Part shown: positions 1 through 61,822 of the stretch, piece after piece
Layout of the letters: every line of letters starts with the position of its first letter
How positions within the stretch are numbered: position 1 is the first letter of the stretch
Assembly (NCBI GenBank): GCA_964017155.1
Contig: OZ024867.1
Location: 10,325,116 to 10,389,115 of the forward strand
Length of the DNA: 64,000 bases
Origin: Oasisia sp. SBJ-2009
Lineage: Eukaryota > Annelida > Polychaeta > Sabellida > Siboglinidae
Reading direction: 5' to 3'
The notes under the pieces: model-generated
Databases searched by the model: none
What the model saw: the letters and a program-made list of their open reading frames with translations, nothing else
Told to the model about the DNA's origin: nothing
Translations under genes and position numbers: made by a program

Positions 1-40
1 CCGACAAGGAAGAACGGAAGAATATATATATACATATATA

Positions 41-100
<60 letters not shown>

Positions 101-502
101 TGTATTATACACGCACTAATGTGTATGACCTTGGGAACAATGCTCCCTGCGTTGAACACGTATTTTTTATCATTAACATGGCTACTACAGATTAACATTT
201 TAAATACTCAGTGCTTGTTAATTGCAGCAGCAGCAATAACGAAAATTGCCTGAATACGAGAACACGGTGTGAAAGCTAATCTTCAGCACGACTTTGTGAA
301 CGTGTGGTGTGAAGAAGTCGCCTTGTGTTCGATGCTCCGTTCTTAGAATGTCATGCTCAAACATCGCTGTCATTTAATGGTCATACTCTTGAAGGTCACA
401 ACATTTCATCAGCACGAAATCGTTCTCAGACGTGATATTGAAACGGCCAAATCCTGAGTATTCTCAAGAGGGTGCTCGACGCCGTATTCAGACGAACACA
501 TA

Positions 503-1608
503 TAATAATAATAATAATAATAATTAGTTAACTTCTATTGCGCCTATATCCTTAGAAACCAAGCTCAGAGGCGCATCAAAACAAAAAGGATTAATCGATC
601 TCATAGTCGGTAAACAAATCAAGTTGTCATCAGATTGATTGATGCGCCAGGGAGCTATGGTGGATAGGCCAGATTGTACAGATATGTTTTTAAATGACGA
701 CGGAATTTAGCAATATTTTCAACTGATTTCACGCTAGAAGGAAGCATATTCCATAAAGTAGGCGCACCCACAGCAAAAGCCCTGGTCCCCATATTAGTAT
801 TGACCTTTGGTACAAAGAGTAAATCAGAAGTAGATGACCGAAGTTGAATAGGTTTTCTTATAGGAGTAAGTAAAGTATGTAAATACGATGGCTGCTTAGA
901 AGAAAGTGCCTGGTAAGTAATGGTACACATTTTAAACATTATACGATATTGGACAGGCAGCCAATGCAGAGACTTTAGAAGCGGCTTAGAAGGAGTAAAG
1001 CGTGGAGACCTAGTCACCACCCTTGCTAAGCAACTTTGAACACGTTGTAGTTTTGTGATATCCTTAATAGCAATATTATGAAAAAGTGAATTACAATAGT
1101 CTAATCTACTAGTAACTAATGCAGTTGCAATAGTCTTTGCAACAGAAACAGGCAAATATCGACGAATACGCCGCAAATCACGAATGTGGTAAAAACATGT
1201 TCGACAAATTTGAGAAATGTGTTCTCTAAAATTTAATTTATCATCAAAAATTATTCCCAAATTCCTAGTCGAAACTGCAGGCGTGACATGCTGATTGAGT
1301 AAGGGTATAGGAAAAAGAGTCTTAATTTTGTCACGCTGCCGGTGTGTACCAATAATAAGAAACTCAGTTTTATCAGCATTCAGCTTCAATCTACTCTCAG
1401 TCATCCAGCAAAAAATGTCATCAATACAAGTTCTAAGCTGCTGTAAAGAACTACTTGCATCTGAAGTGGATAATGATATATAAATTTGAGTATCATCTGC
1501 ATAAAGATGATGGCTCAAATGATGCCTATTAATCACTAGACTCAATGGAGTAGTATACAGTGTAAAAGGTAATGGTCCCAAAACTGACCCCTGAGGAACA
1601 CCACACTA
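503..1608 (-). mobile_element. 5'-truncated LINE (L2/CR1-group) reverse transcriptase fragment
   Basis: An open frame of about 310 codons carries [10 protein letters not shown], the catalytic LYADD box, [21 protein letters not shown] and [13 protein letters not shown], all typical of the RT C-terminal half of L2/Crack-like LINEs. The 5' side stops near 1608 with an in-frame stop. The 3' end runs into a TAA-type microsatellite (503-521), a usual tail for this group. The RT frame is intact through its stop at 655, so the insertion may be fairly young. Same strand as the micro-exon gene and downstream of its last exon. Confidence 0.85.
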
Positions 1609-1862
1609 ACGTAGCTATTGATCAATTTCGTTGTAAAATTCGTCGTTTTACGAGAAGAAACGTGACCGGAAGTGAAAGTCCGAGTCGCTTACGAGGTGTT
1701 GTCGATCCGTTTGAAGAGGTGGTGCAACACGCTTTTTTAATATATGGTGTTGTGCCAAACAGCCTAAAACGGCAGTGAATCAGGTTTGTTCTACGATAAT
1801 CCAGACTTGCCATGAAACAAAACTAAAATAGAGCGTAAACATGTTAACATTGATTATAGGAT

Positions 1863-1867
<5 letters not shown>

Positions 1868-1912
<45 letters not shown>

Positions 1913-1918
1913 TATATA
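1868..1918. repeat. (TA)n microsatellite
   Basis: Pure TA tract. Similar tracts occur at 23-97, 2912-3040, 7417-7469, 38158-38188, 40548-40604 and 53281-53338. Confidence 0.95.
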
Positions 1919-2241
1919 TCATCATGATGGCAATGATGATGACAACGACACATTACAAAATCGGTTGACGAGAACATATATTTAAAGCAAATAAATATTC
2001 CATGTTAAACATGGTGTTACGTGAATCGATATGAACACAATATCGCAGTGAATGAAGGCATGATGACACAGTGTAGATGAATATTTAGCCTGGTGGATGA
2101 CGATCGACAATCGCTCATATGAAAACTTCCGTTTTATGTATTTTATGTTCTTAGTCATCGCTTCTTTTCAGTTCGATTACATTCAGTTATGGTCGGTTAT
2201 AATCGGCTGCCTTCGGTTTACTTCGTGTCACGGCGTCTTAC

Positions 2242-52411
<50,170 letters not shown>

Positions 52412-53279
52412 CTACAAGAAAGTGAACAAGAAATGATGTCTCTTCATCAGAGTACAGTCATTAGCAAGTAATAAACGACACGTTAACGACAACACAGTTT
52501 GCTATGTGTGTACATTTGCTGATAGTATTGTTTGCCTTGGCCCTGCTCTGTGTGATGCCGCACTTGGAGGTCTCCGAACATATATGCATGCAAATTACAT
52601 GTCCGCGTTCTACCCTGTCATCTCACAGATAAACCCAGAGCCGTTCATTCGTGGAATAACACACGTCAAGTTGCTGGCTCTTGTGGGGTGGCTACGGTGT
52701 TTCAACATTTATTCTTAAATATTCTGGTTCCCTTACATTTATATTATTGCAAATGTGGCCCGGTTTTAATTGTCACACTCTATAATCAATGTTCTTCAAC
52801 TGATTAGCTCAGACATAACACCTCGGTTGAGCATTTTACAGAAAGAAGTACATACAGCTCAGTAATCAGATGAAATGTAGTATCAACAATTTGTTTGACA
52901 CGGAAGCACAGGATTCGACCCAGTTTCTCTTAATGCAGAGCATGAAGTTCTTCCCACTATGCTACTACACTACTATGTTAGTGTTACTAATATTTAAAAA
53001 AGTTAAGCTTACAAACAATTGCCTGACTAACGTCTCTCTTAAATGTATAATGGAACTTGGCATGCCAGACACAATCTCCCAGCTTATGGGTATTTATTAA
53101 TTACATGCATTTGGATGTTCCTTGTGAAATCATAATGGATGGACCCAGTTGATTCTCAAGTGAGTGTGTTTGAAGATGATTTATATCATCTTGAGGTGTG
53201 TAGGTGGAAGTCCAAATGGTGTAGGCCTAAGCATCTGGTGAACCTGGAAACTCTTGGCTTGGATTTCGAAATTTAAAAG

Positions 53280-53340
<61 letters not shown>

Positions 53341-53958
53341 CGATGATATTCATGTGTGTAACTTTCGTTCAGCTGACATAATACAACATGATAACACCTA
53401 CTCATACAAACAGTGACAACTATTAATTAAATGTGTAGCTCTTGGATTGCGAATCGTATACGTCGGCTAATATACTACGGATTATTGCTACAGCCAGGTA
53501 AATAAACATTGCACGTAGTCGTAAACATCCACGTTTGTATAACTGTCGCAAAGCTGATGACAGTAACTGTTACAATTGTGGAAACATCAGTAATTGTACA
53601 AGTATAAATGGACTGTTCCTACACTGACCGGTGTGATAGGCACAAGAATAGGCAATATAGGTTACCGGAAGTCCACGCATATCAATTCCGAGTTATCGAC
53701 TCGATAGGCGTCTCTGCGGACTAACATAAATCATAATTCCCGAGGTCTTTACACGAAATTATATGGTTTTATTTGATAAATTACACTTTGTATAAGTATA
53801 TAATGTGTGTAGTTTCGATGCTGCAACATGTTTGTTTTCATAATTATGTCAGAAAACATAGATTGCTATACCTAAAGCCTAAACTATGTTACGTACTATA
53901 GTCTATAGTAAATATATTGTTCATGACATGGGTACGGCTCCAATAATTATTTATTTTA

Positions 53959-54344
53959 GTATAATTAACGACGTTTCGATCCGTCAGCTACGGACCTTGT
54001 TCACGTACTGGTGTCACATGTGTTTCCTCAGATCATTGCCGGGCCACAGGACACTCAGTGTCATTGAAGAACACAACCCATTAATCCAACTGGCACAAGA
54101 GAAAAGTGAAGGAGGCCATAGGCATAGCATAGCCATAGGCATAGGCCGTAGTATACATCAGACAGAGAGCCCCTTCCATGAACAGAGTTCAGACATACCA
54201 TCTGCCTGCCATCTACAATGAAATTATCCCGCCGAGATCTGAGACAACACACGTGACACCAGTACGTGAACAAGATCCGTAGCTGACGGATCGATACGTC
54301 GTACTCAGCTTCGACATTAAGCTCCACAGTAAGTTAATTATACT
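53959..54344. mobile_element. MITE-like hairpin element, about 385 bp
   Basis: The ends AGTATAATTAAC / GTTAATTATACT are inverted repeats. Inside them a second block of about 65 bp ('CGATCCGTCAGCTACGGA' ... 'TCCGTAGCTGACGGATCG') is also inverted, but the right arm carries about 30 extra bases. The centre has short 'CATAGGCATAG' repeats. No coding capacity. Confidence 0.72.
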
Positions 54345-55096
54345 ACAATATGTTACGTATGTTTACTATCTTTTGATCTCGCATGCATAATTGTAGAGGT
54401 CGTTTATCGTTAAAATGCGATGCCACATCTAAGTTTCACGCACACAGTTATGTAATAATACCATAATCAATACATGTGCACAGTACCTCGACATTTGTTT
54501 CAAGGTGTTGTCATTATACTTCATTCACCACGACACAAATAAAATACGTGCAACATCAAAATATCCATTAAATAACACGGTAGTCGAAAACGAGGCGCGA
54601 CTTATATTGTTTCGAAATAATCTACCCTGTCAAATCCTACTAGCGCCCGCTTTAGAAATACACGAGGATATGAACTTAGATACGAAATTCGTTACCATCT
54701 GTGGGCATGAGATTAATACGAGTTGCTTAAAAATTAGTAACGCGGGTACTCTATTGTAAACGAAATAATGAGTACGCGAGCGCAGTTGCTTGCGCAACGA
54801 AAACAAAGCTTGTTATTGATCTTATATGATAACATGTTTACCTGTCAAACATAATTTCACGTGAATAAATGGACGAACGAGAAAGCAAATATACAAAAAC
54901 AAAAGCAATATAAACGGTACAGTAACTATTAGAAAGATGCCTGCCTTTACGACGTAGTACATCAGTAATTAGAGCACATATTACGATAGGCGAATTTGCT
55001 AACCTGCAAACCCTTGTTGTGATGCTATTGGCGTCCGACATAGCCAATTTAAAATACAAATTTTAGTAACTACGTATCGCGTGCAATGTTCGCATA

Positions 55097-55317
<221 letters not shown>

Positions 55318-55848
55318 CACTACATACCGCATTGCCTGTACATTCGGTGCCAAAAACTACCGCATTGCCTGTACAGTTGCATTACCTGTACATATACGTG
55401 TACAGGCAATGTTTTAACATTCCACACACAACTCTCTAGTGCCTTTAATGAGGTTTTGACTAGTCACATACATTAAGTATGTTCCTTTTGATGGAATTAT
55501 GCAGTTTAATGCGTGTTGTAGCGTATAATTTTATATTTGTACGAACGGGAAGTTTGAGCGCGTATATGTTTGGTGTCGAGCATTACCTGTACATATACAA
55601 ATATCGTATATGGTGTTATGCTAGTTTAATAGGGTGTATATTTCAGATTAGATTGCACGGTTACAAAGCTACTACAATCATTAAAACGTTGCGCGAATAA
55701 AAATGAAATATTGACGTAATTTGTATTTTCGCTAAAAACTGACCGCAACTGAATCTGTCCGCGTATATGTTGAAAACGAATTGTGCACATGCGTCAGTTC
55801 GCGTTGATGTCGACAACACTTCGCGAAAGTTTGCGTTAGAGGAGCATA

Positions 55849-55869
55849 ATGTCGTACGGCCCAAGATTG
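55849..55869 (+). CDS. Candidate first exon (MSYGPRL)
   Basis: An ATG in a locally CpG-richer stretch is followed by a donor GATTG|GTATGT. The phase (0) does not match the exon candidate at 57447, so the link is unproven. Confidence 0.15.
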
Positions 55870-57446
55870 GTATGTATCTAACAGATTACTACTATTATCA
55901 AGACTGCTTGTATTGATTGTGTGTTGTAATTTTGCCGTGGCATGCTTGATGAAGTGTACGTTAGAATAGCAGAAACATGTAAGTTAAACGGCCGATCGAA
56001 GATACTCGGTCGAGTTTGGTTTTGGCGCAGGAAATTGACTTTAGATACGTTATATTGGTGAATTTACCTAACAACGAAAATGTGTACAACGACATTATAT
56101 TTATCGTGTTTTATAAAGGTGCTATGAATATTGCAGCGTCAATTCGCTGCATTTTATGACTTATATTAGAGTAATTATTTAATGACGCCCGTTGCGTAAT
56201 GGTCCCTGTAGAGAGTGTGGCGTGTTTAAAAACATCGACAAATAACTCAGAAGAGCTGAATATACATAGATAATATGGGTTGGATTCTCAATATCCCGAA
56301 GGCTTCCTTGTCTACATGCCATCTGCAGTTTTAATGTCGGATGTTAATTTGCTAAATTTGGCTAAATCTTGTAATTATTACGACCACTTTACCATTTCGA
56401 CTCACGGCACGGAAATTGTTCGCGCGAGTTTATATCAACTTTCCAGTTTATGAATTTATACAATTATATTTATGTTTACGAAAATGGGCAATTTTACTAA
56501 AATGGCCTAAATTATTACGGCTTTTTAAAACAGGGTTTTTCTTCACTTTTTATCGATGTGTATGTCTTCGCTATGTCATTCTACATCAAGTCCTGCACAA
56601 AGAAGTCAAATTTAAACCCATCGTCATCGAGCCGACGTCATACCAAAACGTGATGTGTATGGCTAATTTGTAGGAAATATAAAAATGTATATTTTAACAG
56701 TTACAGTTGTTTGAATATATATTGTTTTAAATAGGAATCAACTTTTGTCAACAGTATGTGATTATCCGAATAATAATTTTCTGTAGTATGGTTTAGTGTG
56801 CTTATAATTGTACTGTATGGATTTGAAATCCAAGACAAAGTGCATGTATTTTAATTGAAGTCAACAAAAATGCTTATTTTATTCACTTATTATTTCTTAT
56901 ATATTATACATACTTACGCTAGAAATATCACTTGATATAAAGTTTGCAAAAAAGTATGTAACAGGTCAAACATATCATTGTTCTTTTTGACATTTTATGT
57001 TGTGGTGTTGTAATCAATGTTTGCATTATGTGTTGTGAATTTATTTGTGAACTTGTCTCAGTCTTGTGTGTGTTCTCAGTGTTGTGTGTGTAGTAGGTTC
57101 AACCCCTACTTGTGTTTGTTATTTGCATATAAACACAACTGGTTGTGTATACATATACTAAAGGAAGTCATTAAATCATAGTAACTATTGGAATGGTCAT
57201 TTTGTATTATATACAGTGTTTATGGAACAGTAATAAAAAAAAAATTGACTGATCTTGCATCCTTAATTCAGGAGGTGGTAACTCAAGAACAATTCTTCAT
57301 CTGTCAAATTTGGAGTATGTAGAAATATCCCAACATATGAATTTCTATATGTTATATTTATGTTTATTTTATATTAAATTTACCTTTTACAATTTTGATT
57401 TTGTATTCACTAAAAGAAGTATGACCACTACGTTGTTTTATTGTAG

Positions 57447-57485
57447 GTGGAGGAAAGTCTTTCATGACAAAAGCAGCACACACAG
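57447..57485 (+). CDS. Candidate exon, 39 nt (GGKSFMTKAAHT)
   Basis: Acceptor TTTTATTGTAG, donor ACAG|GTAAAT, phase 1-1, open. Joins in frame with 57740 or directly with 58302. Confidence 0.3.
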
Positions 57486-57739
57486 GTAAATTACAATTTA
57501 CGTTACAGCGGTTTTGCTCATTGTTTGTATTATCATTACGTTAACATGTAATTTTACTGTACATGTCTTAAAAGTCTCCATGTTTCTTTAAAAGTGCCGT
57601 TTTGTAATCACCCATGTATTGGACAATAGTCCTGAATATGACTATGTTGGCAAATAAATAAAATAAAAGAAGATATATCTGTTAACTTTGAAATAATATC
57701 ATAACTTCTAAACTATGATTGGTATTTCTGATATTTCAG

Positions 57740-57812
57740 CAGACGATGCCATATGGTGGTGTCAGTTAGACATTGACAAGGATTACTTTCGGGTAGTCCC
57801 TAAAATCACAAG
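57740..57812 (+). CDS. Candidate exon, 73 nt (DDAIWWCQLDIDKDYFRVVP)
   Basis: Acceptor TGATATTTCAG, donor ACAAG|GTTTGT. Open only in the frame that continues 57447 (phase 1 in). It leaves in phase 2, which does not fit 58302, so it may be an alternative exon or chance. Confidence 0.25.
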
Positions 57813-58301
57813 GTTTGTATTTGCTGTATTTACATGATACTTACACAGTCCTCTTCATGTGGCCAACATAAGGCCAACACAAAAGAATGTCCATCTTGCC
57901 TCTTTGCTTTGGGTTTTGACCCCCAAGGGCCGCCAACTTCACCAAAATGCCATCATCTATTCTTGTTTCACAAATCTCTTTGTGTTTCCATCTCACTCTC
58001 TTGCCACCACATGCATTACCTCACTATACATTTCAGTAAACCACATAACCATGGTAACTACTACAGCGGGTTACGAATACAACCATGCTGTAATTAGTTA
58101 TAATGAAATTATCTAAATAACATTAATCTGTATACACTGTTTTCAAGCTGAACCAGTCTAGTGATTTTCGACTACAACAAATACAATTCAGCCTGTGGTT
58201 TACACAAGGAAACATTAAACCCACATCTAGTTATAACATGACAGTAGCACAGTATATATAAGGTGTTATATAAGACGTTCTGTACTTGTTCTATTTGGCA
58301 G

Positions 58302-58400
58302 GTTTCGAAGTATTTGCAAGCATTGAGCACACTGCAGGAACCTTCCTGTTGGAGTATGGAGGCACTGTTGTTGGCAAATTCCTTCAGCAAATTGATGAAG
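58302..58400 (+). CDS. Candidate exon resembling the start of a SET domain
   Basis: 99 nt, phase 1-1, acceptor CTATTTGGCAG, donor GAAG|GTACAT. It reads GFEVFASIEHTAGTFLLEYG then GTVVGKFLQQIDE. The pattern G-x-G/E-V-F-A-S...G-T/D-F-L-L-E-Y resembles the first strands of SET methyltransferase domains (KMT5A-like). No catalytic NHS/GEEL motifs were found, so activity is not supported. A second frame is also open through the exon. Confidence 0.33.
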
Positions 58401-59344
58401 GTACATTGATGCTAGTTTATGCATTCTGTTACGTTTTTGTTTTACTTGTTTGGGGTAAAATTAATGGTATATACATAATATGCATTGTACTGTACTGTTG
58501 TTAAAAATATGTGCTGTTTATGTGTTAATTTGTTGGTTTGTTTTTCTATTGTTTTGATACTTACAAACTTTACTTATACACTAACACATTTGCTCTAATA
58601 TATTTTCCCATCAAGGATTATGTTCTTTTATGGCCACAAGTACATGAAAATCTTAAGTAGCTTGCATAATCTGTTCAATAAACAGTTGTGTTTATTATCA
58701 AATCATCAAATAAAACATAACTTTTCTGAACGTTAGGTCAAAGGTTTGTTAAGTTATAGCTGTGCATAGCAATTCTTTATTTTATACTATATTTGCTAAT
58801 TTCAACATGATGAAACAAAACAAGTGCATCAACAAGCTAGCATGGACTATTTGATATGTTTCCCTTTTCAGGAAATTAGTCAGAAAGGAGAGGAACAAAA
58901 ATCGAAATGTGCACAATATGAAATGTTTAAACTGCACATTGCCTAATGTTTAAAACTAACATGTATGTCCCATATTTAGATGTATATATATATGTGTGTA
59001 CGAGAAGTATACATATTATTCAGGGCAATGTCCAAGACTCATTTGCAATAACTTGCTTTTATGCCAATATGATGTGTGGGCTGTGGACTGTACTTGCAAG
59101 AAATGAATGACTAGTAAATAAGGCCACAACGAGTCAATTGTTAACCAGAAATGGAGCCTGAGAGAGGAGATTATATATAACAGTGTACTGTTAATGTGTT
59201 CTAGAAGTATACAAATCATACAGACAGTTTCTTAATCTGATGTCATCAATTGACTATTCATAATTATGTATATAAATTAGAGAGGTTATTATATTTAGGT
59301 TTGATTGCGTTCGTATAATTCTCTGTTGCACAAACAAAGTTTGG

Positions 59345-59432
59345 TACTATCCATGTGAAATTACATTCATTGACCCGACACCTAGTGTGTTCTTCATGAA
59401 CTTGTAAACAATGTAATTTCACATGGATAGTA
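59345..59432. repeat. Perfect 23-bp inverted repeat with 42-nt loop
   Basis: Arms TACTATCCATGTGAAATTAC-ATT (59345-59367) and its exact reverse complement (59410-59432). Could be a small MITE or an RNA hairpin in an intron or UTR. Confidence 0.8.
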
Positions 59433-59584
59433 GTATAACTGTGTAATTATTATCCAGTTGTAATTCTTGATATGTAATGTTATGCATGTTCTACACATGT
59501 ATTTGTAAAACTGTGATCCTCTATGTACCACGATATGTGGTTAGAGTTAATAAAACTCAGTTCAATTCAGTCTTCTCCTAACAG

Positions 59585-59715
59585 TCCCAACAACGGGAGC
59601 ATGGGATGAGCGGATGCTGAATAACTGGCTGGATGATGTTAACATGTCAAAAATATACTTCAAATGCAGCCCTGGGGATACTGATTCACTTGATCATGTT
59701 GATCAAACATCTTGA
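59585..59715 (+). CDS. Candidate terminal exon (PTTGAWDERMLNNWLDDVN)
   Basis: Acceptor CAGTCTTCTCCTAACAG with a good pyrimidine tract. Phase 1 in, matching the donor at 58400. Open for 42 codons to TGA at 59713. The composition (W, D, N, C) looks coding. I recognise no family. Confidence 0.33.
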
Positions 59716-60379
59716 TCACGTTAATCAAACATTAATATCAGAACCATAGCCTGCCTTACAATAGTATACTTGAAAGTAACTGACGGACCCAACTCCGGGT
59801 GAAACCAATGTTCATTCACCATCCTGGAGCATGAGGGCAATGCAGCATCTTTACTCTTTCAATACTCATCATACATGTATAGTAATCTGCTGAGCCAAGT
59901 AGGTTGTTAGTGTTTTGTTGGGTTTACAGTTATTTTATGCTGCATCAAATGGTGGTTCCTTTTTTCACAAATCTCACTGACAAATATTGTGTCTTGCATA
60001 TGTGACAAAAGCAGAACTGATGTGACTTAAACATGCAATAAGCACCCAACAAATTTACAATTGAGACTTCGTTGTGATATTTAAAAAATGTTGAGATAGG
60101 CATTTCTCAGGTCACTTACTATATGTACATGACATTATGTAACAATAAAATAAAGTTATTAATATTATATTTGAATACATAATATTTCTTAGTGCCTCAT
60201 GAGTATGATCGAATTGGTAATAACTTTGGGATTACTGGAATTGGAGCTTTTTGAGTTAGTTAGAAAATTGTATTGTAAAAGAGTTATACTTCACGATGTC
60301 ACGATCGGCACAAAGTTAATTGTGAATGTGGACTTCCACACTATAGAAACATTGTTATAGTGTTAGCATATGATTAAAT

Positions 60380-61150
60380 TGGAATTATGAAATAGCTTGT
60401 CTTTTGACTTACATTTGACCTTTCTTTAAATCCGGAAAGCCCCATTTCAAAGGTTGTATATGTTGCTAGGGTGTATGCGTGCAAAACATATTTTTATTCA
60501 GAACCTTTGTGAAAAATGGCTCTGAAAGAGAATAACAATATATATATATATACATATATATATATTTTCCATGTGTCGGCCATTTTTAATTTATGCAAAT
60601 TGCATATAGTACATAATATAAAATAGTTTTGCACCCATAGACGTCTACTGTAACCTTCCGAAACACAAACATTGTTATATAGTGTGAGTAAATTATTACA
60701 TTGGAATTTTGAAATATTTTGTTTTTTGACCTTTGTCTGACCTTGACATTAACGTTTACACCCGGGCAACCCCCTCCCAAACGATGTATGTGTCTCATAG
60801 GTATCTGTGTGTAAATCATTTTATTTGGGACCTTTACGAAAACGGCTCTGATAAACAATTACGATATTTATATATTTGCTAATTTGTCGGCCATTTTGAA
60901 ATTATGCAAATTAGATAATCATCCCATAAAAACATGTTTGTATTGAAATAAATGTGGTTTTGAAAATGTTTAAAAATATTATTAAATTCTCTAGATATTA
61001 GACAATAAGATTATAGCATTATTGACACTTGACCTTGAACTGACCTTGACCTTAGCCTTTAAAATCAAGCAGTGCCCTCTAATAAGTTTCTGTGTAGTAC
61101 TAAGGTACAACTGTGCCAAATTTGGTGCTTTGCTCCACCGTGTCACTATC
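60380..61150. repeat. Diverged dispersed repeats with TGACCTTGAC motifs
   Basis: Two roughly 200-bp blocks (about 60400-60600 and 60700-60910) share 'GGCTCTGA', 'TGTCGGCCATTTT' and 'ATTATGCAAATT'. A third at 61020-61150 has TGACCTTGAACTGACCTTGA. The style is common in mollusc intergenic DNA. Confidence 0.55.
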
Positions 61151-61199
61151 ATACCCCTAATTAAGCAAATTCACTAATATACGCAATAACGGCATTATG

Positions 61200-61628
61200 T
61201 TTCTTAGAAATACACAATGTAAACAAAAAAAGCACCTAAAGTTAAATAAATAGTTGACTGAAATCATACTGAACATTATTTACGAATATTTGACCGTGAA
61301 AAATGGTGTTATAGACATCATTACAAATGTACAGGTAATGCCGTATTATATGGCACTGTACAGGCAATGCTGTAGGTAGTGTTATTAACTGTACAGGTAA
61401 TGTGGTTGTTAGTGTAAAAAAACATTACCTGTACACCAAAATTATATTTCTTATAAATACACAATATAAACAAAAAAAGCACCTAAAGTTAAATAAATAG
61501 TTGACTGAAATCATACTGAACATTATTTACGAATATTTGACCGTGAAAAATCGTGTTATAGACATCATTACAAATGTACAGGTAATGCGGTATTATGTGG
61601 CACTGTACAGGCAATGCGGTAGGTAGTG

Positions 61629-61630
<2 letters not shown>
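61200..61630. repeat. Direct duplication, about 243-bp offset
   Basis: The segment from 'CTTAGAAATACACAATGTAAAC' through 'TGTACAGGCAATGCTGTAGG' at 61203-61384 is repeated with few changes at about 61448-61630. The second copy runs into a (TA)n tract. Confidence 0.85.
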
Positions 61631-61706
<76 letters not shown>

Positions 61707-61730
61707 TATATATATATATATATATATATT

Positions 61731-61795
<65 letters not shown>

Positions 61796-61822
61796 TATAT
61801 ACACATTATATACACATTATAT
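61628..61822. repeat. (TA)n microsatellite
   Basis: About 195 bp of TA repeats with a short CACACACA interruption near 61731. Confidence 0.95.

Noticed and set aside
54505..54759. 84-codon plus-strand frame
   Set aside because: No recognisable motif, no splice or initiation context, single copy; could be chance.
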